Source: Gnetum montanum
Taxonomy: Eukaryota; Streptophyta; Gnetopsida; Gnetales; Gnetaceae
Assembly: GCA_015680685.1 (NCBI GenBank)
Contig: MNCI01036280.1
Location: 5,309 to 35,243, forward strand
Reading direction: 5' to 3'
DNA length: 29,935 bases
Part shown: piece by piece, positions 18,782 to 29,369 of the stretch
How positions within the stretch are numbered: the stretch's first letter is position 1
How the letters are laid out: every line of letters starts with the position of its first letter
Notes under the pieces: model-generated
What the model saw: only the letters and a program-made list of their open reading frames with translations
What the model was told of the DNA's origin: nothing
Database searches by the model: none
Position numbers and translations under genes: made by a program

Positions 18782-18795
18782 CTACGATATCGTAG
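18782..18795. promoter_or_regulatory. Single 14-bp palindrome of LTR C
   Basis: CTACGATATCGTAG is a perfect palindrome at the place where LTR B has its array. It suggests the array was built from one ancestral site, or has shrunk to one here. Confidence 0.55.
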
Positions 18796-18807
18796 TCCTT
18801 TATATCA

Positions 18808-20515
18808 AATGTTTTATCACTTATTCAAATAATTTTTGACATTTTAAATTAATTAAATAAATGGTCTTTATTATGTAAAATATTGCCTAAAAAACATTTT
18901 TTGATAGAGAACCTCTATAAGTAGTTTCCTAGCTTTTCACATGAGGAGTTAAAAATAAATACATTTTCACAAATTAAAGAATTTATAGCATCTTTTTAGT
19001 ATTTTCATCTTCAATATTTAAGAGCAATCACAACAGACATGGATTAAACTTACTCTACAATGCTGGCTTTGAATTGGTGTTGAGGATCTATTCATGCTCA
19101 TTAAGAGACAACAACAAAATTAACCACATGTCCAATCTAGAGTCCACAAATTCTTTACATGAAGTTCATTTTCCTAGAAATTTGTGTGGCACATATTACA
19201 TCTTGACTTCATAAAAAACTCTTACTTCATGTATTGATAATCTTACTTATCAAAAATAAGATCTTAAAAATATTGATTAGAATTATAAGAGTAAAATTAT
19301 ATACATTATCTTAGACCCAAAACCAATTGATGAAAAAAAATGTTTAGCATGAATACTAAGTATGTAGGGTATGATTTTTGTAGGTAATAAAGGACAAATG
19401 ATAGATTCTATTGGAGTGTTATGTACCTAACATTTTTGGATGCAAATGAAGTATTGCATATAGAACTTTATATAAATTATTTAAGATATAATGCTTAGTA
19501 CTAGGGTAATATCTTAATGATGCAATTTGTTATACTTAAGCTTCATTATTGCTCATTTTGTACAAAGTAATTACTTTGAAATCTTCCCAATCTATGTGGA
19601 TGTAATGAAACTATTATTTTAGTTTCATGATTAATGGACTTTGGAATTATTAATACTAATATATTTTGTCCAAATTGATTAGTAGAAAAAATCTTTTTTC
19701 TATCAAAATAAAATTTAAATTTAATCAAGTACATTTTCCCATCAAATAGTTATGAATGCATTTTGGGAGAGCATGCTACTTCATTTTTGATCATCTATTT
19801 TAATCTTCTTTTATAAAATTGCTCTAAAATTTTATAAGGTTCATGGTGACTTTATGAATTAATTAAATTTTATCCTATATTGAAGTAATACTAAACATAT
19901 ATGCATGTTGGTTAACAAGATTAAGGTTAAATGTAGAAAGGCAAGAAAGTATTTTAATTAGAATACATAAAAGGCAATTTAAATTCAAATATTGGTTCTC
20001 TTATGACTAACATGGTGATGAAAATCTCATAGGCTTAGTTTAGTGACGTTGAAATTGAAACAAGAGATTTTATAACTATGGACGAAAAAGATCTATGGGA
20101 TGCACCATACAATGGAAAATAAATATAGTTTCAATGAAGTAACTAAGAATTGATGAATTGATTCTTTGTTTGAGTTCCTTATCAACTTATTGTAAAAAGT
20201 AATAAATAACTCACCTCTCTAAAGAAAAGCATAGCACATGTATGGCTTATATGGGTTACACGTTTATAAAATAAATATCGTATTTTTCCTTTCTGATAAG
20301 AGTTGTTCTGGCAGTTCATTAGCAGTTCATTAATTGGAAGTAATCATACATCCACCTCTAAGCCAAAAATCCATCATCGCAAGAAATATACAATATCAGA
20401 GCAAAAAGTGTATACCATGTATGCTTCCTTTTTTGTTTTTCGTGGCATGAATGTTTTCCTACACCATGCTTTGTGATTAACTTTTAGTATTAAAATTTCT
20501 GCAAATTTCATACTT
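18808..20515. other. AT-rich intergenic or intronic DNA
   Basis: About 1.7 kb, strongly AT-rich, without convincing coding frames, LTR edges or known repeats. A small direct duplication of GCAGTTCATTA is seen at about 20310-20332. It may be promoter or intron sequence of the hexokinase gene to the right, or old transposon sequence. Confidence 0.5.
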
Positions 20516-20516
20516 T

Positions 20517-20706
20517 AAACGGTATCCGTACTCCCGTCGGTCGGCATAATGCCGTGGTCCAGCATCATGACTGGCTGAAAACCATGTTGGTTCAGGCAAG
20601 TTAGCGTATTTTGCTATTACGCAACCCCGCAGGTCACTTCATCCACTTTGCTAATCTGTCGTGGTGCCTGCCTGCCGCTTCTGCTCATGCGCCTGCGTTA
20701 TGGCGC
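20517..20706. other. GC-rich island of foreign appearance
   Basis: About 190 bp with clearly higher GC than the AT-rich sequence on both sides and sharp borders. One plus-strand frame reads GIRTPVGRHNAVVQHHDWLK, reaches a stop after eight more codons, and then stays open to the right border. I do not recognise a product. It could be bacterial contamination, a captured or transferred fragment, or a GC-rich plant exon. Confidence 0.4.
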
Positions 20707-20873
20707 CCACACAACTAACTAACCAACTAAACAAGTTTTTATCCCACACGAATTATGGGTTCACAACGTTTACTACATATATTAATGAGAATCTGAAAGT
20801 ACAATTGTCACATGCAATGATGGCATACGATGATTATCATCCATGTTTCAGGATTTCTATCATCCACGTTTGG

Positions 20874-21108
20874 ATTATCATCAGGTTCTTCCCCAACCTA
20901 AATAAAAAGAACCTAAACAATTTTTTTCACTTCAGGTCAAGTTAGATTCGATTGGAGGGATGGTTTCCAATGAACAAGGCGAGAGGGCCATTATCATCAG
21001 GTTCTTCCCCAACCTAAATAAAAAGAACCTAAACAATTTTTTTCACTTCAGGTCAGGTTAGATTCGATTGGAGGGATGGTTTCCAATGAACAAGGCGAGA
21101 GGGCCATT
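20874..21108. repeat. 116-bp tandem duplication
   Basis: Two direct copies with a 116-bp period (about 20874-20992 and 20993-21108) and only one evident difference (GTCAAG/GTCAGG). Each copy contains AGGTTCTT and AAGAACCT as an inverted repeat around a CCCCAACCTAAATAA loop. Near identity means a recent duplication or an assembly overlap not merged. Confidence 0.85.
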
Positions 21109-21746
21109 CCGACATCCCGATCACCCACGTGGCGCTGCTTGTGCTGATGGCGCTCATCCGCATCGCGGCCAATTTCACGTTGAGGTACATATCAATGGAT
21201 GCTGCAGCCGTCGCCGGCCCCTATCTATCTTTTCTTTTCAAGAACAAACTAACACAATCTGGACATTAACTAATTTGCATGGTGCTTTCACAAGTTGCAA
21301 ACCATTTTGGGCTGGGTAAACAACAAAATGCTTTGGCTAACCCAATAAGATTATTGACAATCTCATTATCATTCATGTGCTTCTCCTGTTTTGGAAAATG
21401 CGGGATAGCAAAAGATTCCATATACGAATTGAAATGACAGAATTATTCATTCTTCGTGATTCTTGTCGTAATGTCATGGCATTCATTCATACCATTACAA
21501 CAGTGAAACGTTCCCCAGATCCCAAGTAAAGGTCTACAGACCTCAAACGAACATTATCCACTTCCATCTATAGTAATGAGTGGGAAAGAGTGCCAAAGCT
21601 ACTAATTTGTTTCCAAGTTTCTCACATTTTCTATAACTTGTAGATGCATGTCACTTCATTGTTTTTCTGTCTTCACAGAAAACCAAGTAATCCATCTGTA
21701 TAGTATTTTTCTTATCTTCTAGTTCTTCCATCTTAATTTATTGCAG
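21109..21746. other. Region between tandem repeat and hexokinase exon
   Basis: The first 100 bp (to about 21225) are GC-rich. A plus frame holds the hydrophobic stretch VALLVLMALIRIAANF followed by RYISMDAAAVAGPYL, which I cannot assign. The rest is AT-rich and ends in TTATTGCAG, a good splice acceptor, so at least its right part is intron. I do not find the preceding hexokinase exon. Confidence 0.4.
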
Positions 21747-22111
<365 letters not shown>

Positions 22112-22112
22112 N
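22112..22112. other. Single N at the hexokinase/element 3 junction
   Basis: The N lies exactly between hexokinase exon sequence and gag sequence. Three other lone Ns (17664, 22721, 22849) also sit at structural breaks, which points to contig joins. Confidence 0.8.
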
Positions 22113-22720
22113 GAAGAATATAACAAGGATCCTTCCATCTGCAAAAGGGGGGTTTGATTTTGTGATAGTGAGGATGAATTAATCAGAGATGAGGTGGCTA
22201 ATCCGAAAACCTTGTGACTCCAAAAATTGCAATATGAAATCATGGCTAAGGTTGATCAATTATGGGACTCCATGGACAATAGGTTTCAAGTTGTCTTAAA
22301 AATTATTGAAGAATCTAAGGAGTAAGGTGGTGAGCATGAGCGCCAAAGACGTAAGGAAGCTAAACGTGCCATATCTAAGGGTAAGGGTAAAATGGTTGCA
22401 ATAGAGATGGCTACGAATAGTGACTCAGATGATGATGGTGGGTGTGATGTTTGCGAGTATGAACATCCCAAGGGATGTTGCCCAATTATGTCACACTTGT
22501 AGGAATTTGTGGTGTATGCCTTACATCCATGACTTGCACAAAGGCAAACACCTAAAAGATTGCCTTATTCACAAGTTACTCCTTGAAAATTCCACCAACC
22601 ATAGCAGTACTATCCAAGTGGAATTCTACTGCAACCTTACAAATTATACCAACAGTAGCAACAACCACAATCATGGGTGTTGCCACCTCCAAGACAATAA
22701 TACCCTTACCAATAACCTAA
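22113..22720 (+). pseudogene. gag of element 3 (C-terminal half)
   Basis: Starts EYNKDPSICKRGV-stop-FCDSEDE, aligning with the acidic linker of element 1 gag. It continues with VDQLWDSMDNRFQVVLKI and the basic RRKEAKRA stretch to the variant zinc knuckle CDVCEYEHPKGCCPIMSH at 22443-22496. After it, a stop and a frame change, then the Q/H/N-rich spacer up to the N at 22721. Non-functional. Confidence 0.75.
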
Positions 22721-22721
22721 N

Positions 22722-22848
22722 AACACAATTGGGCAACATCCTTTGGGATGTTCACACTCGCAAACATCACACCCACCATCATCATCTGAGTTGCTATTCA
22801 TAGCCATCTCTATTGCAACCATTTTACCCTTACCCTTAGATATGGCAC
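22722..22848 (-). repeat. Inverted copy of 22363-22489, bounded by single Ns
   Basis: Its reverse complement matches about 22363-22489 almost base for base, differing at only a few sites. A lone N sits on each side (22721 and 22849). It interrupts the gag spacer in the wrong orientation. Best read as a mis-placed contig from another copy or allele of the same gag. Confidence 0.85.
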
Positions 22849-22849
22849 N

Positions 22850-23217
22850 TCTCCTATCCTTACATCTACTCCTCCAGCTCCTACATAGCTACCACCTGCT
22901 TTGTCCATGCAGGGTGAATTGCTTGCCCGACCAAGCAAAGGAACGCTACAAGGGCGGTTAATGTACAATCAGTTAACCCACCAAGCGGGTCAGAACCACA
23001 AATAAAGAAAACACCCTTTTTCCAACCTTCTAGTCCACCAAAGCCCTCAGACACATCGGTGGGTGGTAACCCTAGTCCTCCACCTTCCTCTATTTCATCT
23101 TTATTCAAGTCCCCTTCAAACCAAAATCCCTCTTAAATCCATACTGTAATGATAACCCATGTTGTATCTAATTGGATTCAAGCTGGTCACCTGCCCAGAA
23201 AATTAGATGATCCCATG
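22850..23217 (+). pseudogene. gag-protease spacer of element 3
   Basis: Plus-strand P/S/T-rich sequence with stops, ending SNWIQAGHLPRKLDDP, which aligns with DWIKVGSLPQKLTDP of element 1 just before protease. It is interrupted at 23213-23217 by the target duplication of the solo LTR. Confidence 0.65.
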
Positions 23218-23828
23218 TGATGAGCGACTAGGTATCCCTACGCCCAACCATAAGAATACGAGCATTCAAGCACGATCTAATCGAACTTTGTAGATTGTAA
23301 GCACTAAACATGCACCAGACTTCTAACCAGTGAAACCTTGGGTTAGAACGGTCGTTGTCATCCTAATCTCACTTGTAAAGTCCTATCGCGATGGTTAAGT
23401 GAGACTAAGGCTAATGATTTTTATATCTTTTTAATTATCTCTTTTGGAAACTAAGTGAGGTATGTAAATAATGAATAAACTATTATCTAATCCATAATTA
23501 TCCTAGTGTATATGCTAACTACTCCTAGCATAAGCATCCGGTCCCATCTTCCAAGCACGTTCTGAGCATTCCCTAACACTGCTGGGTTACTAGACGTTAA
23601 GCATTGCTAGGTTTACCAAGTGTTTGGATTACGTTCGAGATGGTCGTACTTATGTCTTTTACAACTACGAATGAACACTAACGATTGAAATTATAATAAT
23701 GAAAATATAAATAATCAATGAGTAGCTAATAAAGCATAAACAAATGATTAACAAAGCATAAACATCTTAAACTATTAAATGCATAAAACAACTAAGTCCA
23801 AATGCTGCAAGGATTGCATGAACAGTTC

Positions 23829-23883
23829 ATCTTTATTCTCGTCACGCCAATGGGTTCAGATACATCAATGCTCAAATAAAGAT
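23829..23883 (-). terminator. AATAAA stem-loop in solo LTR A
   Basis: Arms ATCTTTATT (23829-23837) and AATAAAGAT (23875-23883), a perfect 9-bp pair. Confidence 0.6.
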
Positions 23884-24002
23884 TCGATCACTTTTCATAC
23901 ACCTGTTGCGGGCACTTGGAAAATATTCTCTCTCTTGCTGGAGCAAACTACAAGAGCTTCACTATCACTACTCAAAAAGATGCCTAAATGAGATGAAAGA
24001 CC

Positions 24003-24122
24003 CTCATATTTATAGATCCAGGGAGGGTGGCTGCGTATACGAGGCCCCGTCAATGCAGGGTGGCTACGTCGACGGGCCCGTGTCGACGCGGTCGTGTATA
24101 TGTTGCCCCATATACACAGCCC
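24003..24122 (-). promoter_or_regulatory. Solo LTR A promoter: palindromic array and TATA box
   Basis: CTCATATTTATA (24003-24014) gives the sense TATA box. The array 24029-24122 has GTATAC, two GTCGAC cores around GGGCCC, and a 9-bp stem GTGTATATG/CATATACAC (24094-24102 with 24109-24117). Confidence 0.6.
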
Positions 24123-24154
24123 AGTTAACGCAATGACTTTTGACACTTCCATCA

Positions 24155-24620
24155 CCGGGAGTCCCCAAGTATATTTACAAATTATTGGAAATGAGCCTTG
24201 TAAAGCTCTTCTTAACTCTAATTCCAATGTTAATCTGATCTTGCATGAGATGTACACAATGTGGAACCTTCCACCTTTGAAGAAGAGCAACATCTAACTA
24301 GAACTGGTAGACTAGTCCATCACTATTCCATTGGGACTGATTGAGGACATCGTCACCACCATTTGTAGGTGGTCATATCCAATCGATTTCCTAGTAATCA
24401 AAGTGGAGAATTGAAAGGGGGACTTCCCAATTATTATGAGAAGGGTGTGGTTAAGTATGGTAGATGCCAAAATGGGTATTAGAGATCTTTCCTTGGAGAT
24501 ATTAAAAGAAAATAAATTTGGAAAGATCAAGAAGAAGAGGGTTCCATGTATCGTGTATAGTGATTCAAGGTGAGATTGTGTGTAGAAGTTATGGTTAGTA
24601 AAGCAAACATCTATCTTTGC
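24155..24620 (+). pseudogene. Aspartic protease of element 3
   Basis: After the solo LTR, GSPQVYLQIIGNEPCKALL leads to LNSNSNVNLILHEMYTMWNL: the DSG triplet is now NSN, so the catalytic Asp and Gly are gone. Then YPIDFLVIKVEN and FPIIMRRVWLSMVDAKMGI, where the usual MGR is MRR. Several stops. It is the most damaged of the three proteases. Confidence 0.8.
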
Positions 24621-24689
24621 ATGCAAGTAATGTGCACTAGAAGTTGAAATCTAAAGATGTCTATATGTAGTAGCCACAAAACAGGAAGG

Positions 24690-25640
24690 CACCCAGTGGC
24701 TGACAACTGATTCTAGCAGTAGTACATTGTGCCTAGAACCTACTGATGGCCTAATGTATGAATATGTTGCAAGTATGGATGAACTCGAGCAAGTTCATTA
24801 CCAGCTCTTCAAAGGATCAAATGATGATGTCAATTAGGGAGAGCTAGAAATTCTTGACAATTTTAAACAAGAGCCCCTTAAATTGAAGACACTACCAGCT
24901 AGAATGGAGTATGTATTCTTGAAAAATAGAAGGCCAATCATCATTAATGCCAAGCTTGCTACAGAACAGAAGAAAAAGTTGATGAAGGTTGTGGAAAATT
25001 GGTCAGCAACCTTTGCTTGGTCATATTCTGAGCTCACTAGGATAGATCTAAGAATATGCTAAGATCGAATATACACTGACCCCGTCGTTAAGCCAAAATG
25101 ACAACCGTAATGGTGTTTGAATCCCAAATTAAAGTAGATTATCAAAGAGAAGATTAAAAAACTCCTCAAGGAAAGATTCATCTACCTTGTCACAAATAGT
25201 GAGTGGGTAAGTCCACTCGTGATTATACCCAAGAAAGGAGGCAAATGATGGATGTGCATCAACTTCCAACTACTCAACATGGCAACTTTTAATGATCATT
25301 TTTCATTGTCTTTTGTCGACCAACTGCTAGACACCATTTCTGGGCATAGCTATTACAACTTTCTAGATGGTTATAGTGTCTAGAACCAAATTTGGATTGC
25401 ACTAGAGGACTAAACAAAGACAACTTTCACAAGTCCTTGGGGGACTATCGCTTACCATCAAATGCCATTTGGTCTATGTAATATCCTAGTCACATTCAAT
25501 GATTAGTTCTCAGCAGTTTCCAACAATAGATCAATAGCAGGGTAGAAGTCTTCATGGATGATTTTTCTACCTATGGAGCTACATTCGAGCAAGCCTTGGA
25601 CCTTCTTGAGTAGGTTTTGAAGAGATGTGTTGAAACAAAT
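24690..25640 (+). pseudogene. Reverse transcriptase of element 3
   Basis: The linker contains ILDNFKQEPLKLKTLPAR and WSATFAWSYSELT, both with counterparts in element 1. The RT core follows: NSEWVSPLVIIPKKGGK (about 25195-25247), FLDGYSV-stop-NQI (about 25362), TTFTSPWG, MPFGLCN, and FMDDFSTYGATFEQAL (about 25550-25600). The catalytic FMDD is intact, and two residues changed in element 1 (FLDG and NQI) are ancestral here. Stops are scattered through the core, so it is inactive. Confidence 0.88.
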
Positions 25641-25670
25641 CTCTAGCTCAATTGGCAAAAGAGCTATCTT

Positions 25671-26280
25671 GTGATCCAGGAAGGCATGGTCTTAAGGCAC
25701 CGTATTTCAAAAGCAGGAATTGAGGTGGACCCTGAAAAAATAAGGGTCATCCAAGGAATAACTTGCCAACCTGAAATACTTAAAGAAATATGGTCATTCC
25801 TTGGCCATATTGGCTACTATCGACACTTCATCAAGAATTTTTGCAAAATTAGCAAGCCATTTGTAGAATTGACAAAGAAGGATGCATCATTCATCTTGAC
25901 CCCTGCATGTGAAATAGCATTTCAACAATTAAAATAAAAGCTTGTTGAAATCCCCATTCTATAAGCACCTGATTGGTCCAAACCATTTCATGTGATGACT
26001 GATGCATCAAATTATGCTTTGGGGGTAGTGTTTAGACAGATGGATGATCAACAACATCCATATTACATTCACTACGTAAGCCGAAGCATTGCAGGTGCAT
26101 AGCTGAACTACACAATCACAGAAAAGGAGTTGATAATAGTGGTGTTCGCCTTAAAGGAGTTCAAGCACCATGTGCTTGGCTATAAAGTGCTCATGCACAT
26201 AGATCATAGCACCATTCTATTTCTAATAAATAAACCAACAGTGAGCCCTTGTGTCATACGGTGGCGCGTGATTTGATGCT
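25671..26280 (+). pseudogene. RT connection and RNase H of element 3
   Basis: An 88-codon open stretch begins with IQEGMVLRHRIS and contains VDPEKIRVIQGITCQP and SFLGHIGYYRHFI. After a stop, RNase H follows: APDWSKPFHVMTDASNYALG keeps the catalytic Asp that element 1 lost, TITEKELIIVVFAL keeps the Glu, and VLMHIDHSTILFL keeps a further Asp. Stops at about 25935, 25962 and 26099 break it. Confidence 0.85.
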
Positions 26281-27000
26281 TTTATTGCTAAAAAATAATT
26301 GCATATTCAAGGTTTCAAATAGAATAGAAAAAAATCAATCAAAGACACTTCCAAATGCAAAGAAAGAAAATAGATAAAGCAAGTTGATCATCAAAGATAA
26401 TTTCATTGATGCTTGCTTGAAAGTTGTTATAAATTTTAGATGTTCATTTCCAATAATGCTATGCAACAAGATACTCAAAAAAAAAGGAAAAAGAAGAAAA
26501 AAAAAGGAAAAGAATCTTAGGCATTGAGGAGAAACAATTTTCATATGAAGAGCATTATGGTAAAATGTGGTACTCATTTACAATGCTAGTTGTATTGCAC
26601 AGTCATTTATTTGAGAGTAAGAACTTATATATTATTAGTTTTAAAGACATAGTTAAGAAAACTACACATTGTGTAAATACATTGTTCCTAATATGTTGTC
26701 TGGAATCACCTAAGTATCTTGAATATGATCAAATGTTAAAACAACACTCAAGTAGAGTATACCTCAATGTTCATCAAGCATGAAACACATGCCAACAAAC
26801 AACTTGACAAAGTCCTAAAAATTAGGTATGAAGCTGGAGTAGTATATAAAACTCATATCTATAACATATTTGAAATAAGCTATTTAGTCTTGCCTATACT
26901 CTAGTCAAGTATATCATAAGGACTACTAATTGAACTCTCCAGATTCATTGTTATATGCTAGTAGTTGATGTCATACTCTTACAAGTGCATGTAATGTTTC
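26281..27000 (+). other. Fading end of element 3
   Basis: A weak reading FKVSNRIEKNQ and IKDNFIDACL (26309-26425) fits the RNase H-integrase linker. After an A/G-rich low-complexity tract (about 26474-26517) no integrase motif is convincing. Near 26780-26850 the frame ETHANKQLDKVLKIRYEAG, then VVY, vaguely resembles an RT N-terminus but is too decayed to call. Confidence 0.35.
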
Positions 27001-27800
27001 ATAGTATATCTTATGTTATCTCCCAGGCTAAACCTCAATGTATAGATACACTACATAAGTCTCCTAGGTGAGGTTCTACTGAGTAGGTTATAGAAAAATG
27101 TTGTAGCTTCCTTAACTACTTTATGGAACTAGCATGCCCATTAGGTTTCAAAATTACAAGAAGTGGAGGACTCATGCCCCCATGATCTCTACACATTAGA
27201 TAAGATAGCAAGCCATCATTAGACCTACTACCTCTTTTACAATCCTCCATGGCTCAAAATGAGTGATGTTCCTGTAGCATGGCCTAGATAACCCATGAGA
27301 ATTCTACATTATCATCAAAGAAGGATTTCATCAAAACTTAGAAATTGACGCATACTACATAAAAGTAAATAAGAAGGATATTGGATTTAGGAAGATTCAA
27401 TAGCCAGGGTCAAGAAATGTAAAGCTCCATTATTGAACTTGATCTTCTTCTCAAAACCTAAATTTATGATAGCTTTAAACACCTAAACCAATAATGGTAC
27501 CATTCTGAACATACTATGTTCATGCTCCTATGCCTTTCTTGAGATGCAAGAAGGTTCCCTAAGCAATCAATCATAGTGATATGATACGACATGCCAACCT
27601 AAAGGGTAAATGAGTTGAAGATGTTCCTTGATATGTTTCTTGGAAGATCTAGGGGACTCAATCTAAACATCATATCATACCTATGGTATAATTGAGCCCC
27701 ATTATCCCTACAACCTATCAAAAGACTCCAAGCATTTCCCAACATTGGATGAACTTCAACAAAATCAAAATTGGTAGATCTTGTTAGTCAACCACACATC
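27000..27800. other. Unassigned AT-rich sequence
   Basis: No LTR edge or domain recognised. On the minus strand about 27780-27480 stays nearly open (one stop in about 100 codons; contains FDFVEVHPMLGN and WYHYWFRCLKLS). It lies downstream of the integrase tail of element 4 in sense direction. I cannot identify it. Confidence 0.3.
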
Positions 27801-28039
27801 ACTCCTCTTTCTTCTAGTAAATATGTACAACTATATAATGGTAATATCTAATCCATTATTGCAATAGCCAAGGTGGGTATCAATAGCTTGCTCCTCACAA
27901 AACTCTTGGTTCAAGTATTACTAGGATCTTAAATTCTCCAATTGTTTTAAATTGTCAATAAAGTTTGGGTAATGCTCTTAGTAAGCCAAAACGTCCACTT
28001 TTATATTAGGACCATGCCTAGTAGTGTTGAAAGTTTGAG

Positions 28040-28400
28040 TGCATTTAGCCTTATTACCTTATATTGGTTGAATACTAGACAATTTCTGAATTAAGAGAAT
28101 TTTCTCTCGATAATAGAAACCATTAGATAATTGCTTCAACATGTTGACATGGAACACTAAATGAATAAGATTCATATTAATATATGATTGCAATCTATAA
28201 GTTCTTGGATTGATCTTTTTAATTACCTTGAAGGGGTTGTCATACCACCATTGTTGTCATTTCCTACTTTGGTTTGAATTAAAAAGGATCTAGTTTTAGA
28301 AGGACATAATTCCTAACATTGAATTCATGGTGTTGGCACTTGTGGTTAGGATATTTTTTTATGCATCACAGTTCTCTCTCCAAATAATTTCTTACTTCTT
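28040..28400 (-). pseudogene. Integrase C-terminal remnant of element 4
   Basis: Reads HEFNVRNYVLLKLDPF (about 28315-28270), then, after frame changes, IHLVFHVNMLKQLSNG (about 28165-28115). These match the pattern GD.V.LKL.P followed by HPVFHVS.LK in the C-terminal part of chromovirus integrases. Stops and frameshifts throughout. Confidence 0.7.
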
Positions 28401-28801
28401 CAACCTTTTCAAATCATATCTTTAGAAATTTATCAATTGAGGAATGATGACATTGCATAGTGATAGAAACCATGAGAGGAGTAATGGATTATCTTTCCAT
28501 CATTAATTCTATAAGAAAACACCTAGTGGTTGAGGAATTTTGAATACTATAGGTCAGATGGGATATTTATGAAAGTATTGGCTATTTCTATTTACTACAA
28601 ACACAATAGTAGAGAGATTTCTCAAGTACATGATTCATACATTCTATTTATGTATCTTTCTACACATGAAAATTGGTAGGTAATTTATGCATTAATTCAA
28701 TTGGGCCAAATAAGACTCACTAGAACATAATTGTAAATTTGGGATCTTAATTTAAGATAATGCTTATAGGCAACTCAAAATACTTAATTACTTTATCAAA
28801 G

Positions 28802-28847
28802 AAAAAGGTCATTATGTATTAAAAAGTAATGACCTTTTTTAATACAT
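28802..28847. repeat. Two overlapping, mutually exclusive hairpins
   Basis: AAAAAGGTCATTA (28802-28814) pairs with TAATGACCTTTTT (28827-28839), and ATGTATTAAAAA (28814-28825) pairs with TTTTTAATACAT (28836-28847). The two stems share bases and cannot form together. The likely origin is template switching; no function is evident. Confidence 0.75.
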
Positions 28848-28852
28848 AACAA

Positions 28853-28946
28853 CTCAATTTTATGGTTCACAAGTCTTTATGGTGATAAATTTCTAGGTAA
28901 TTCTGATGGCATAACATCTTGATAATAATCTAGAATCTTTTCAACT
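28853..28946 (-). pseudogene. RT N-terminal remnant of element 4
   Basis: Reads ILDYYQDVMPSELPRNLSP, a stop, then RLVNHKIELL. This is the well-conserved start of plant Ty3/gypsy RT (F.DVFP.ELP...P.R...H.I.L). The palmar motifs that should follow are absent. Confidence 0.75.
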
Positions 28947-29369
28947 TGTGAGTTCAAATTTTAATTTTTCTCATTTACCTTTGCAAGGTCACCGGTCTGC
29001 ATGGCTAGGAAGATTTTATGCATGGGTTCTGTGATCAAATGTTTAATAATCATTAGGGAAATGATATGAGCACTAAAGTCATTATTCATCTCCAACTATG
29101 TAACGTGTATGTAAATCAATTAAGGTGAATCCTCATGAGTTAGATTAAATGTAAAGCTATAAAGACTTTCTCATTGTGAAGGAATTCTTATTCCAATATG
29201 ACATCAAAGAATTCATGTCCAAAATAGAAAAATCAAGGGCTACATATCAAGATCCTACTTGAACTAGCATATTTTTGCTAATTTCCACTTATCGGAAAGG
29301 GTAAAATTTGGTAAGTTTACAAGAGGATTTAGTTGGACCCACAACTAATCATCAGTTCTTTCCCATGGA

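Larger units (their letters stand above)
18193..18807 (-). repeat. 5' LTR of element C, second part
   Basis: Continuation of 11106-11288 after element 2. It keeps the family layout: GATAAGCATC/TATCGTACACGTCC blocks, the AATAAA hairpin, a TATATATTTA box near 18770, and one palindrome (18782-18795). The outer end is placed at ATATCA (18807) by comparison with CATCA of the other LTRs; this is approximate. Confidence 0.65.
23218..24154 (-). repeat. Solo LTR of family A (937 bp) inside element 3
   Basis: Starts TGATGAGCGACTAGG and ends ACTTCCATCA on the plus strand; homologous along its length to 8108-9060. Flanks are CCATG (23213-23217) and CCGGG (24155-24159), a 5-bp target duplication with two changes. 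Removing LTR and one duplication restores the protease codons DDP/GSP. With no internal sequence it is a solo LTR left by LTR-LTR recombination. Its sense direction is opposite to element 3. Confidence 0.9.
22113..26400 (+). mobile_element. Element 3: degenerate Ty3/gypsy element, plus strand
   Basis: The order is gag (C-terminal half), protease, RT and RNase H, then fading sequence where integrase should be. No 5' LTR is present because the left end is an N join. A solo LTR (23218-24154) splits it. It is closely related to element 1 but opposite in strand, with numerous stops. Confidence 0.85.

Noticed and set aside
19546-19734. Minus-strand 62-codon frame in the AT-rich region
   Set aside because: Lys/Ile/Phe-rich composition expected by chance; no motif or homologous block in the window.
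22743-22961. Plus-strand frame of 72 codons with a hydrophobic stretch
   Set aside because: The same sequence appears as a minus-strand frame at 22471-22286; it is a product of the inverted copy and antisense to gag.
26780-26990. Possible second RT start on the plus strand (YEAGVVY, then NYTLQ-like residues)
   Set aside because: The resemblance is too short and the expected PKK and FLDG motifs are missing.
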